This document shows, one piece after another, positions 20,530 to 29,905 of a stretch of DNA of 64,000 nucleotides (positions within the stretch are counted from its first letter, which is position 1; every line of letters starts with the position of its first letter). Under the pieces are notes generated by a model. The model searched no databases. It saw only the letters and a list, made by a program, of their open reading frames with translations, and was not told where the DNA came from. The DNA is from Aedes albopictus. Taxonomy: Eukaryota > Arthropoda > Insecta > Diptera > Culicidae. The stretch is taken from assembly GCF_035046485.1 (NCBI RefSeq), contig NC_085138.1, positions 20,961,440-21,025,439 on the forward strand. Reading direction: 5' to 3'. Both the position numbers and the translations under genes were made by a program.

Positions 20530-23500
20530 AAAGTAACAATTTTTTACCGTATATTAAACTGAGTACTAAATATGGAGAGTTCAAATTTTTAGTTGACACC
20601 GGTGCCAACAAAAATTATTTGAACCCGGAATTAGTTGATGTAAACATTTTTAAGAAATGCAATCCCACAAAAGTGAAAAACATTAGTGGAAAGCACACGA
20701 TCGACAAATACGTTGAATTGGACATTTTCGGGAAAAGCTTGAAATTTTATGCATTGAAATTTCACGCATTTTTCGATGGACTAATAGGCTATGAATCGCT
20801 TAGAGATTTAAAAGCCGAAATTTTAACATCTTCGAATATTTTAAAACTCCCTACTTGTTCAGTAAACATGCTTCGGAAATACCCTGACTCATTCAGTTGT
20901 AATCTGAACGCTTACGAGGAAATTCCTCTTGCCCTTAAAACCAATGTGTCGAATGGCGATTTTTTTGTTGAACATCCACTTCCTTTAACGGACGAAGTGA
21001 TGGTTCTGCCAGGAGTTTATACAGCAAAAAACAATAAGACTACTGTCCTGTTGAAAAACTGCTGTGAAGTTCCAGTAAAAATCAGTCCTAATCGACTTAT
21101 TTTTTCAGAGCTAAATAATTTCGAAGTCGAACAAAAAGTTGAAGATTATGAGCCTGGATACGTGTTTGACAATACATCAATTGACCCTAAGTTGAAAAGT
21201 CAACTTAGAGTAGACCATTTGAACTCGGAGGAAAAACGTAAACTAATGACCCTGATTTCTAAATTTCCCAGTATCTTTTATTTAGAAGGTGACGATTTAA
21301 GCTTTACAAATGTCATCAAACACAAAATTGAAACTAAAGATGAACTGCCAGTTCACGCTAAAAGCTATAGGTACCCCTACTGCCACAAAGAGGAGGTACA
21401 AAAACAAATTTCAAAAATGCTGTCTCAAGGAATCATACGCCCTAGCACGTCTCCTTGGTGCTCCCCAATATGGATAGTACCAAAGAAACTAGATGCATCA
21501 GGAAATCAAAAATGGAGATTAGTAGTCGACTATAGGAAGCTCAACGAGAAAACTATAGACGATAAATACCCTCTCCCAAATATAACCGAAATACTTGACA
21601 AATTGGGAAAATGCCAGTATTTCACGACTTTGGACTTGGCATCAGGTTTTCACCAGATCGAAGTTCACCCAGATGACATCCAGAAAACAGCGTTTTCTGT
21701 AGAACATGGGCTATATGAATACTTAAGAATGCCATTCGGGCTGAAAAACGCTCCAGCGACCTTTCAGCGAGTGATGGATCACGTACTTCGTGACCTCATT
21801 GGAAAATGTTGTCTTGTCTATATGGACGACATTATCATTTTTTCTGTTTCCCTCCAGGAGCATATAGAAAATTTGACAAAAATTTTTGCGGCATTGGAGA
21901 AAGTTAATTTAAAAATTCAATTAGATAAAAGTGAGTTTTTAAAAAAGGAGGTTGCATTTCTCGGACATATTGTTACCGACAATGGCGTTAAACCAAACCC
22001 GAGCAAAATTGAAGCAATTCAAAATTGGCCCATCCCTAAAAACCAGAAAGAACTTAGAGGCTTTTTAGGCATTTTAGGATATTATCGCAGGTTCGTTCGC
22101 GATTTTGCAAAAATCACAAAACCTCTCACTGCTCAACTGAGGAAGGGCGAGAGTGTAGAACATACAGACCAATTTCTAAAAACATTCGCTATATGCAAAA
22201 ACCTTTTAACACAAAGTGATATCCTTCAATACCCGGACTTCGAAAAACCTTTTGTTTTAACCACAGATGCCAGCAATTTTGCCCTAGGAGCTGTCCTCTC
22301 TCAAGGTCCAATTGGACAAGACAGACCTGTAGCATATGCATCTCGGACATTAACAAAAACTGAAGAACGGTACTCAGCAATAGAAAAAGAGTTACTAGCT
22401 ATCGTGTGGGCAACTCAATATTTCAGGCCTTATTTGTTCGGAAGGAAGTTCACATTATATACAGATCACCAGCCTTTGACTTATGCCTTAAATCTCAAAA
22501 CTCCGAACACAAAACTTGTTAAATGGCGTTTGCAACTATTAGAATATGATTTTGATATAAAACACCGACCCGGAAAACAGAACGTTGTCGCGGATGCCTT
22601 ATCGAGGATCACTCATGATTTGAATATAAACGAAAATGACTCAGATTCAGATGATGCGTCAGTGCATTCTGCTGACACAGACGATTCTGAATTCATCAAA
22701 TGCACAGAAAAACCAGTAAATTTTTTTCACAACCAAATTGTTTTAAAAGTTAACGCTAACGAATCCGAGACCTACGAAGAAATTTTTCCCCGTGTACATC
22801 GAAGAACCATAACAAAGGTAACATTTGGCGTGCCAAATTTGATTAAAATACTAAAAGAATATATGGACCCTAGACGTTCCAATTGTATAATGTGTCCCGA
22901 AACGGTTATTCCTACCCTACAATTCGTGTACAAAAACTATTTTAGTAGATGCAAGACTTTCAAAATTTGTATATCTCAAAAAATTCTTATTGACCTTCCC
23001 AAATTAGAGGACCAAACTTCAATCATTGAAGATACTCATGAAACTGCTCATAGAGGCATTCGTGAGAACCTAGAAGAAATCAAAAGAAGATTCTACTTCC
23101 CTAACATGAAACGGAAAATAAGAAAATACATTGTACTTTGTGATACTTGTAACAGAGCAAAATATGAAAGAAAACCATACAAGATTAAACTAGGAGAAAC
23201 ACCAATTCCGAAGCAGCCACTGGAAATCATCCATATGGACATTTACATCGCTCAACCAAACATTTTTTTATCTGCTGTTGACAAATTCACCAGGTACGGT
23301 ACTTTAATTCCAATTAAGTCAAGATCTATCCCCGATATCCGAAAAGCAATAGTAAAGTACATAGCAATGTTTGGCACCCCTACTATGATTGTTTCTGACA
23401 ACGAGCCAGCTATTAAGTCTATAGAGATCAGAGGAATGCTCTCAGATCTCAATATTCAACAATACTTTACTCCAAGCAATCACAGTCAAATGAATGGAAT

Positions 23501-23969
23501 TGTAGAAAGGTTTCATTCCACTATCACCGAAATTTTTAATGCAAATAAACATAAATATGGCGATATGCCGAACAAAGAAAAATTTCTAATCGCTTGTTCT
23601 TTGTACAACAATAGCATCCACACAGCGACTAACCTAAAACCAAGGGAGATACTTTATGTTTCCAAAAACGGGCAGGAACGACCCTTAGACATGGAACGCG
23701 TTATTGAGTTAAGAGATAAGTTGTATGACGAAGTACAACTTAAACTCAAAAAAACGCAGGACCAACAAAACAAACTGCACAACAAGAAACGAGAGGACCC
23801 ACCCACTTTGGAAACTGGAGATGCTGTGTACAACCGGATTCAGGGAGTGAAGTCGAAAATCAAGGATCGCTTCCAGTCAGTGCGAGTAGTAGCCAACCGA
23901 GGTCGCACGTACAAAGATTCAGCAAAAAGGAAACTGCATAAAGAAAAACTCAGACGCGTTCGAAAATAG
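20484..23969 (+). CDS. pol: Errantivirus Pol (protease, reverse transcriptase, RNase H, integrase), -1 frame from gag
   Basis: Open from just after TGA 20481-20483 to TAG 23967-23969, up to 1161 codons; it lacks its own good start and is presumably made by -1 frameshifting from gag. Domains: protease LVDTGANKNYL (about residues 36-46); reverse transcriptase with LDLASGFHQI and VYMDDIIIFS (near 21815); RNase H with TTDASNFALGAVLSQ (near 22262) and TDHQPLTYAL; integrase with an HHCC zinc region (H..H 23037-23055, CDTC near 23140) and a D,D-35-E core (HMDIYI, VSDNEP, GIVERFHS). The C-terminal basic tail (about 23830-23960) is typical. All catalytic motifs are present, and I see no stop or frameshift. 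Confidence 0.93.
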   Translation, partial: YIKFSYGIAQNGRYLKSNNFLPYIKLSTKYGEFKFLVDTGANKNYLNPELVDVNIFKKCNPTKVKNISGKHTIDKYVELDIFGKSLKFYALKFHAFFDGLIGYESLRDLKAEILTSSNILKLPTCSVNMLRKYPDSFSCNLNAYEEIPLALKTNVSNGDFFVEHPLPLTDEVMVLPGVYTAKNNKTTVLLKNCCEVPVKISPNRLIFSELNNFEVEQKVEDYEPGYVFDNTSIDPKLKSQLRVDHLNSEEKRKLMTLISKFPSIFYLEGDDLSFTNVIKHKIETKDELPVHAKSYRYPYCHKEEVQKQISKMLSQGIIRPSTSPWCSPIWIVPKKLDASGNQKWRLVVDYRKLNEKTIDDKYPLPNITEILDKLGKCQYFTTLDLASGFHQIEVHPDDIQKTAFSVEHGLYEYLRMPFGLKNAPATFQRVMDHVLRDLIGKCCLVYMDDIIIFSVSLQEHIENLTKIFAALEKVNLKIQLDKSEFLKKEVAFLGHIVTDNGVKPNPSKIEAIQNWPIPKNQKELRGFLGILGYYRRFVRDFAKITKPLTAQLRKGESVEHTDQFLKTFAICKNLLTQSDILQYPDFEKPFVLTTDASNFALGAVLSQGPIGQDRPVAYASRTLTKTEERYSAIEKELLAIVWATQYFRPYLFGRKFTLYTDHQPLTYALNLKTPNTKLVKWRLQLLEYDFDIKHRPGKQNVVADALSRITHDLNINENDSDSDDASVHSADTDDSEFIKCTEKPVNFFHNQIVLKVNANESETYEEIFPRVHRRTITKVTFGVPNLIKILKEYMDPRRSNCIMCPETVIPTLQFVYKNYFSRCKTFKICISQKILIDLPKLEDQTSIIEDTHETAHRGIRENLEEIKRRFYFPNMKRKIRKYIVLCDTCNRAKYERKPYKIKLGETPIPKQPLEIIHMDIYIAQPNIFLSAVDKFTRYGTLIPIKSRSIPDIRKAIVKYIAMFGTPTMIVSDNEPAIKSIEIRGMLSDLNIQQYFTPSNHSQMNGIVERFHSTITEIFNANKHKYGDMPNKEKFLIACSLYNNSIHTATNLKPREILYVSKNGQERPLDMERVIELRDKLYDEVQLKLKKTQDQQNKLHNKKREDPPTLETGDAVYNRIQGVKSKIKDRFQSVRVVANRGRTYKDSAKRKLHKEKLRRVRK
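20490..20496 (+). promoter_or_regulatory. Candidate -1 ribosomal slippery heptamer
   Basis: A AAT TTT, read in gag codons, lies inside the 46-nt gag-pol overlap (20484-20529) and fits X XXY YYZ. I did not establish a downstream pseudoknot or stem. Confidence 0.6.
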
Positions 23970-24007
23970 AAATATAACATTTCTAATACATTCTTTATTT
24001 TTTTTTC

Positions 24008-24027
24008 TTCCCTCTCTCTCATTTTAG
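24008..24027 (+). promoter_or_regulatory. Splice acceptor for env
   Basis: A T/C-rich tract (TTCCCTCTCTCTCATTTTAG) ends one base before the env ATG. Confidence 0.65.
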
Positions 24028-25830
24028 ATGAAACCGAATCGAACATTTTTCACCGCCCTCATACTGTTCCTGAACTATCAACTATCCCTTACCCAATTTT
24101 CAAAAATCCTAAACCTGAAACAAAATCCTGGCCTCCTTACAATTGAAACCGGCAGTAGCTTTATAAAAATAGGAAACCATAAACTTTTTCACGTTATCGA
24201 ATTAAACAACTATGATCCTATCTTTACAAAACTACTCAAAAATATTCAAGGACTACATAGATTCTCAAACTTTACGGATCTTGTCGAAATTTTGGAAATG
24301 AAATTCAATACCGTTCATAGCATTTTTAACGATCTTCAACCAAAGATAAGACAAAAAAGAGGATTGTTCAATGTGCTCGGAACAACAATAAAAGAAATAA
24401 CTGGTAACATGGACCATAATGATTTTGAGCAAATTTCTAAAATAATAACTGAGTTGCAGATTAGTAATAAAGTATTGACAAATGAGAATAATGAACAGTT
24501 TAAAATTAACCTGCAACTTCAGAATCGTATTAATTCCATAATAAATCGCCTAAGTCAACAACAAAATGAAATCACGAAAAACATTATATCTGCGCGATTA
24601 GAAAATGAGACAAGCAGGAATTTCAAAATTCTTAGAGAAACGATGAAAATTAACTACAATTTGGATAATCTAAAGTCACATCTAGAGAACATTTTTGAAT
24701 CAGTACAGCTTGCTAGAACCAAAGTCATCCCAAAACAAATATTGTCAGTAGAAGAGTTAGGATTTGTCTCAAACATTTTGGAGCAGCAAAATATCAGACC
24801 GAATAGCATAGAACAGATTTATGAGTTTTTAGATTTGTCCGCGTTCTATAATAATACAAGATTAATTTTCATTATTTCAATCCCCAGAATAGATAACACA
24901 ACATACGTTGAATTTTTATTAGAACCTCTTTTAGTTTCAAACAAGACTTTAAAACTTCCAGCCAATGTTGCTTTGCATAATGGTAACAAAACCTACTTCA
25001 CCAAGGAGAAATGCCGAAGGATCGGAGTAACCAAACTCTGCAGTCTCGACAAACTAGTAGACATCACCGGAGACTCGTGTTATTCCAAACTACTGAAAGG
25101 GCTATCCGGTAACTGCACCTTCACTAAGTACCACCAACCTCGGGCAGTAAAAAGGATTACAGACAACCACATTGTAATCACAGATGTACGAAACATGGAG
25201 ATCGATTCGAACTGTGGTTTGACCAGAAGGAATTTATCTGGAACGTATCTAATAGAGTTCCACAACTGTTCTGTTATGATAAACGGTACAAAGTACAGTA
25301 ATGCCGAGTCATATAGAATGGAACCTGCACTGGTAATGTCATTGGACGGTTTGCACATCAACCAACAGACCCTGGAGACCCAACCAAATATTGATGAAAT
25401 CCATATTAGAAATAGGCACCAGCTGGAAACAATAACGAAACAGCATAAAATTCAGACATACACCTCGCTAAGTATGTCAACTCTCTGTTTCCTTTTAAGT
25501 ATTTTTGCAGGCCTTCTATGGATAGTCAAGAGACGAAAACAAATATCTCTTTATCTAGGATCATCCACGGAGTCCAACGTGAACCCGAAGGACCAACCAA
25601 GCAGAACCGAGGTCAACCCAACGAATCGGGACGATTCGTCTCCAAAAGGGGGAGTAGTTAAGATCGAACCCTCCTGGACATTCCCCATGAAAAGCATCGC
25701 CTTCACACCGATGCTCATGGCAACAACAACAACGACAACACCAACGACGACGACGGCGATGCCAGCCCGTTCAACCTCGAGCCCGCAAGCCGCAAACATC
25801 AGCAGTTCTGCCCCTAGCACCCAGAAGTAG
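24028..25830 (+). CDS. env: Errantivirus Env glycoprotein
   Basis: 600 codons, ATG 24028 directly after a polypyrimidine tract and AG (acceptor at 24026-24027), so translation from a spliced message is likely. It has a signal peptide (residues 1 to about 22), a furin-type RQKR site at residues 108-111 followed by a hydrophobic GLFNVLG stretch (possible fusion peptide), several N-x-S/T sites, conserved Cys in the ectodomain (about residues 330-430), and a membrane segment near residues 479-500 followed by RRKQ. The last 58 codons lie inside the 3' LTR (from 25656) and include a Thr-rich run. This is the fusion protein of the insect errantivirus group. It appears intact. Confidence 0.9.
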   Translation: MKPNRTFFTALILFLNYQLSLTQFSKILNLKQNPGLLTIETGSSFIKIGNHKLFHVIELNNYDPIFTKLLKNIQGLHRFSNFTDLVEILEMKFNTVHSIFNDLQPKIRQKRGLFNVLGTTIKEITGNMDHNDFEQISKIITELQISNKVLTNENNEQFKINLQLQNRINSIINRLSQQQNEITKNIISARLENETSRNFKILRETMKINYNLDNLKSHLENIFESVQLARTKVIPKQILSVEELGFVSNILEQQNIRPNSIEQIYEFLDLSAFYNNTRLIFIISIPRIDNTTYVEFLLEPLLVSNKTLKLPANVALHNGNKTYFTKEKCRRIGVTKLCSLDKLVDITGDSCYSKLLKGLSGNCTFTKYHQPRAVKRITDNHIVITDVRNMEIDSNCGLTRRNLSGTYLIEFHNCSVMINGTKYSNAESYRMEPALVMSLDGLHINQQTLETQPNIDEIHIRNRHQLETITKQHKIQTYTSLSMSTLCFLLSIFAGLLWIVKRRKQISLYLGSSTESNVNPKDQPSRTEVNPTNRDDSSPKGGVVKIEPSWTFPMKSIAFTPMLMATTTTTTPTTTTAMPARSTSSPQAANISSSAPSTQK

Positions 25831-26077
25831 AACGGACGCACCTAGCCAGGTCAGCAAGCCCGGCAGCCACCGATGTCACCAAGTGGACGGACCACATCAG
25901 CAGGTTTATGCCAAGCAACAGCAACATGGCAATCACTTCCTGTATTTTTCATAATAAGCACTTTCTTGATAGGTTTCATTTGAATTGAAAGACAATAAAG
26001 AATTATTACTTTTCCGGACGTCAAGTCGAACAGTTAGTCTTTTTTAAAACCTAGTCTGGATGACGAGACTCAGAAGT
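25656..26077 (+). repeat. Errantivirus 3' LTR
   Basis: 422 bp. I find no difference from 18273-18694. Polyadenylation signal AATAAA at 25994-25999. Preceded by the polypurine tract AAAAGGGGGAGT. Confidence 0.95.
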
Positions 26078-26542
26078 TGCACACTCATTATATTTCAGTA
26101 AAATTTACGTTCATTTCTAAAAGCAATATAAACTCTTACGCCATGAAAAGGTGGCACAATCTTTGCTTGCAAACTTAGACTTCTTTCTTGTTACACTCCA
26201 GGGTTTCCTCTGTTTAAGCAAATTCCATGTAAACTCACATCATATGTCCCGTTTGACGTATGCTTGCATGGATACATTGAGTTTCGCCCGGGGTTGATGG
26301 CAAATGTTTGAAACAAGTGGTTAATCCGGTCGAACTATCGGATCAAAAATTCAAGAAGCGTAAATAAGTTTTTAAAGATTATAAACTAATTTTTTGAAAC
26401 GTAATTACAATCACCGGATTGTTAGAAACATAGAATATGGTAGTTATAACTATGGTGGCATTTATATGATGTTTGTTTATTAATTATGTGTTCAAAATTT
26501 AGTGGTAAAATGCCTGCGCAGAATTAGGACCACTATTTAATA

Positions 26543-26963
26543 CCGGTTCCTAATTCTGCGCACCCAAGAAGAACAAGAACACGAAGAAAAGAAGAAGAAA
26601 ACTCAATTGTTTTTGCCGATTCTGATTCCTCGAAGACAGCAGTATAGGATGCGTATAGAGAAGTAAACATTATATTCATTATATATGTCGCAAAATGCTT
26701 CAGCTGATGAGGCAACTTTTTAGCAGCTTCGCTAACGGACACAGATTTCATGTGATTTCCAGTACTTGCAACACCATTTTATTTTTTTACAAAATAATGG
26801 TCATTAGTTTGAAACATTTTTTTTCACAAACTTTTTCATTACTATAGAAACAATATTCAAAAAATATATTTGAAGCTAATATTGAGCTAGCGTCCATGAT
26901 CTTGTCGTATATTAGAGGAAGTGCGCCGAATTAGGGACTGCGCAGAATTAGGGCCGGTCACGG
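26543..26963. mobile_element. MITE with CCTAATTCTGCGCA termini
   Basis: The left end TACCGGTTCCTAATTCTGCG (26541) and the complement of the right end TACCGTGACCGGCCCTAATT (to 26965) match with TA flanks. It adjoins the right remnant (26082-26540) of the similar element that the errantivirus split. Confidence 0.6.
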
Positions 26964-26965
26964 TA

Positions 26966-28188
26966 CTCAAAAACTAACAAGTACCTCCGGTATTGCTTTG
27001 CAGGGAACACTTTTTCCCAACTTTTACCATCTCAATCGGCAAACAGTTTCAACAGTAATAAATCGCAGTCGTCTACGTACATATGAGATGTATACTAGGC
27101 CTGTCCACTTTTTCAAAAATGCTCTTCGATACTCAAGTCCACCCCCATTTTGAGTAGTTACTGGTCAAAATTTCAGCTAAATCCATTGAATCAATTTTGT
27201 GTTTTTCGACTATTTTCGAACTTCAAAAAATCATAGCTACACTAAAACTAAATTAATTAATTCTTTTGGCACAAATTAAAAGATATACTTGTTTGCTATA
27301 AGTTTTCCGAACAACATATGCCAATAAAATTGAAGGAAACATACAGCTGTGTTCATAAAAATAGCAGTGAAAGCCGTTTTCCATACAAAATGGCCAACTT
27401 TGACATACCGTAACTTTATTCTCATATGAGCGATTGAGCTGAAAATTTGACAGCGAACTACAAATATTGTGAATAATGTTATAGCAAAATTTGAGAATTG
27501 TCGAAGCACGTGAAAAAAAGAACACTATGTGACTGTTTTTTTGTGATCGAAAAAACCTTAAAAAGTTGAATTTTTGATAGATTTTGTTCTGGAACACCCT
27601 AATGTACGTGATAAATGGATATTCTAAAACGGCAGCATACTCTCTAATGTTTTGTGGTTATTTGCTTCTTTGACATCCATAATGTAGGAGTTGAGCCAAG
27701 ATTAATAAAATTCGTGAAAGCCAAATGTGCCCTAAAACTAGCTTTTCGGGGGCAATCGCGCAAAAAGTTGAATCGCGTCAGCACTGCATTGTTTTGATTT
27801 TGAATGAGATTTCGACGTTTCTTGGCCTTGTTTGCATTGATAATAGCAGAATAGCAGATTTTGACGTTGTTTACAAAATTACTGTAAGAGTGAAAGAAAA
27901 GGAAATAACTTCGTGCAGTGCCCTATTGATGACCAAAAGGGGTAGTCGGGGTATTGCGAATCTTTTCTGAAATCCCCATACTGGCCAACAACTTGTACGC
28001 CGACAGCCCATGCGCCGGGTTGTGCGCCATACAAAATGTAAATAAAGAAATGTCAAAATGGTTCGCGCCAAGAGCTCTCTCTCCCTAACCTCTCTCCCTA
28101 ACCCTAAGGGGTTCGGATCCATTTTTTATCAACAACATTGAACTTTCTAATGTCTGGAAATAATGTACAACAAAGATATTATTGACGG
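26966..28188. other. No gene seen
   Basis: AT-rich DNA. A block at 27344-27600 starting TACAGCTGTGTTCATAAAAA looks like the end of another TA-target element, without a visible partner end. Confidence 0.4.
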
Positions 28189-28190
28189 TA

Positions 28191-28402
28191 GGGAATCGCG
28201 CCACTTGGGCGGTGGCTTCTATATTCGTCTGTTTTCCACTATAGCTCAGTCAAATTTGAATCAATTGACACAACTTTTGGAATGTGGTGAGATAGGTATA
28301 GTATCTACCCGTGTACAACATTTCAAGTCAATTGGTTCAAAATTGACTGAGTTATGGAATACAGACGAATATAGAAGCCACCGCCCAAGTGGCGCGATAC
28401 CC
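28191..28402. mobile_element. 212-bp foldback MITE
   Basis: The arms begin GGGAATCGCGCCACTTGGGC and, on the other strand, GGGTATCGCGCCACTTGGGC. They pair for about 60 bp and, with gaps, over almost the whole element. TA at 28189-28190 and 28403-28404. Confidence 0.85.
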
Positions 28403-28507
28403 TATTGTATTTTTTTACGAATAATCAGACTTTGGCGACGAAATTGAACTCGTCCTAATATGGTACTAACCTAACATTTATGACACACTTTCGCCTTCTT
28501 TCCCCGA

Positions 28508-28670
28508 TTCAGGCGAAACCAGCTGATTTTGTTATGAAAACATAAACAGCTGGTAGCCGAGAACAATAAGAATGAACGTAAACATCGGTGAACCAGCTGG
28601 TTTTGTTGTGTAAACATGACCAGCTGGTGGACCGAGAACAAAAGACCAATGGTAAACATTGAGACGGCCG
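28508..28670. repeat. Tandem duplication with CAGCTGGT motifs
   Basis: Two copies (about 28508-28570 and 28588-28645) of a unit with GAAACCAGCTGATTTTGTTA and ACAGCTGGT...CCGAGAACAA, about 80 bp apart and moderately diverged. Confidence 0.6.
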
Positions 28671-28854
28671 GCGAAAACTGTCACATTATCGGGCGAGTTG
28701 CAAAAACCCTGCGACTGAGATTGACAGCGAAATCGAAAGCGAAATATGAGTACGACGAAATTTATCGCATCGAAGTCTAAGTCGAAAAAAAAACGCAATA
28801 ATATTGATCAGACTTCTTTTACAGCCGCAAGAGATCATCCACAATCGAACTAGT

Positions 28855-29608
28855 TGTTTAAAGTATCACTTTCTTTCTCCATCGGTAGTAGTATTAATAC
28901 TTGCGAGAATTCAAATGTCTTGATCGACCCATAGTTTCACATAACTGATTAGTGGATGACCTCTTGGCGAACCGCATCTGCTGTTTCTAGTCTGGCAATT
29001 ATTAACTACGTCGCACTTCACTTTTATAATTACATTTGTTTTTGACAATAACAAGCTGGCTAACGAGCGTTCTAGCAGAATTAGATGATAACTACTAGAA
29101 AACTAAACTTAAAGCACAGACAAACAGACGTCTCACTCAACTCACTTCTCATCGTCACCCTTTTTAACGGTTAGTTTAAATATTTTGTAGTTCGCAAATC
29201 ACTCGGTCACGGCGCTCGCATCGTTTTTGCTCCTGTTTGACGTTTGCTCACTACCGCCACCTACCGAGTGGTTTGCGTAACACAGCCTGATTAGCATTGG
29301 GCGATTATGTTTTCGTGACGATGATTTTTATCGCAATTTGTCTCAAGTGATACGTCTGTGCTTAAAGCTTACAAAAGCTTCAAACTAATAAAACGAGCTT
29401 AGTTCTATTAATGCGAGTACTACAAGCTCACCTTTCATAGATTGGTCAATCTGTGACTTTTCAGTGTAGATTGCTCGGCTTATAATAACTAGGTTATCAG
29501 AACAAATTATGATAAATAGATTCTCAAATAATTATAATATTGCAGAACGCCATTGGTCTAGAAACAGTAGTGCGTAACTGATTAATCGTTTTATCAACGG
29601 AGTACACA
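28855..29608 (-). repeat. Possible old LTR, split by a MITE
   Basis: On minus, a purine tract (TTAAGGGAGGGGGC, 29609-29622) precedes TGTGTACTCCG at 29608, as at a polypurine tract and 3' LTR boundary. The MITE 29113-29362 interrupts the sequence, which then continues with TATAAAAG to about 28855. No second LTR was found, so this is tentative. A short minus-strand reading frame just upstream (29675-29905) could be the end of its pol. Confidence 0.35.
29113..29362. mobile_element. MITE, AGCACAGAC family, copy 1
   Basis: The ends AGCACAGACAAACAGACGT (29113) and ACGTCTGTGCT (to 29362) are flanked by TAA on both sides (29110-29112, 29363-29365). Inside are GCATCGTTTTTGCTCCTGTT and TTAGCATTGGGCGATTATG, shared with the copies at 32459 and 53770. 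Confidence 0.8.
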
Positions 29609-29905
29609 TCGCCCCCTCCCTTAAGGAGCGGACATTTGTGCCGTAGCTGTAGGTTCTAGAAGGCGTCTAGAAACTCACTTTTCATTAAGTCCAAGGTTTG
29701 ATACATCGTCGTACTCCGTCCAGTAGACGTATCGCTCAGCGGGGGTTAAAGCGCAGATCGGGGCCAGAGGGTGTTTTGAGATTACAGAATTACAGAAATC
29801 AGCTCTATCTTTATACTTATCAGGCACTGTATAAGATGTAGTTTCAATATTTGGTTCTGTAGCTTGGCTCATCTTGCGTACAAAGGTCGTTAGTATAAAT
29901 TTCAC

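Larger units (their letters stand above)
18273..26077 (+). mobile_element. Complete errantivirus (gypsy-family endogenous retrovirus)
   Basis: 7805 bp. It has two 422-bp LTRs that read as identical, a 4-bp TGCA target duplication (18269-18272, 26078-26081; YRYR, the usual errantivirus pattern), a primer binding site overlapping the LTR end (TGGCGCAGTCG at 18694, as in the tRNA-Ser-primed 17.6/297 group), a polypurine tract AAAAGGGGGAGT before 25656, and three uninterrupted frames in gag-pol-env order. Errantiviruses are insect-specific; some are infectious within the germline follicle. The intact frames and matching LTRs suggest a very recent insertion. Confidence 0.95.

Noticed and set aside
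28070..28110. Telomere-like CCTAACC repeats
   Set aside because: Only two short CTCTCCCTAACC copies; not a telomeric array.
29675..29905. Host exon on minus
   Set aside because: Position next to a purine tract and LTR-like start fits a retroelement end better; not strong enough for either.
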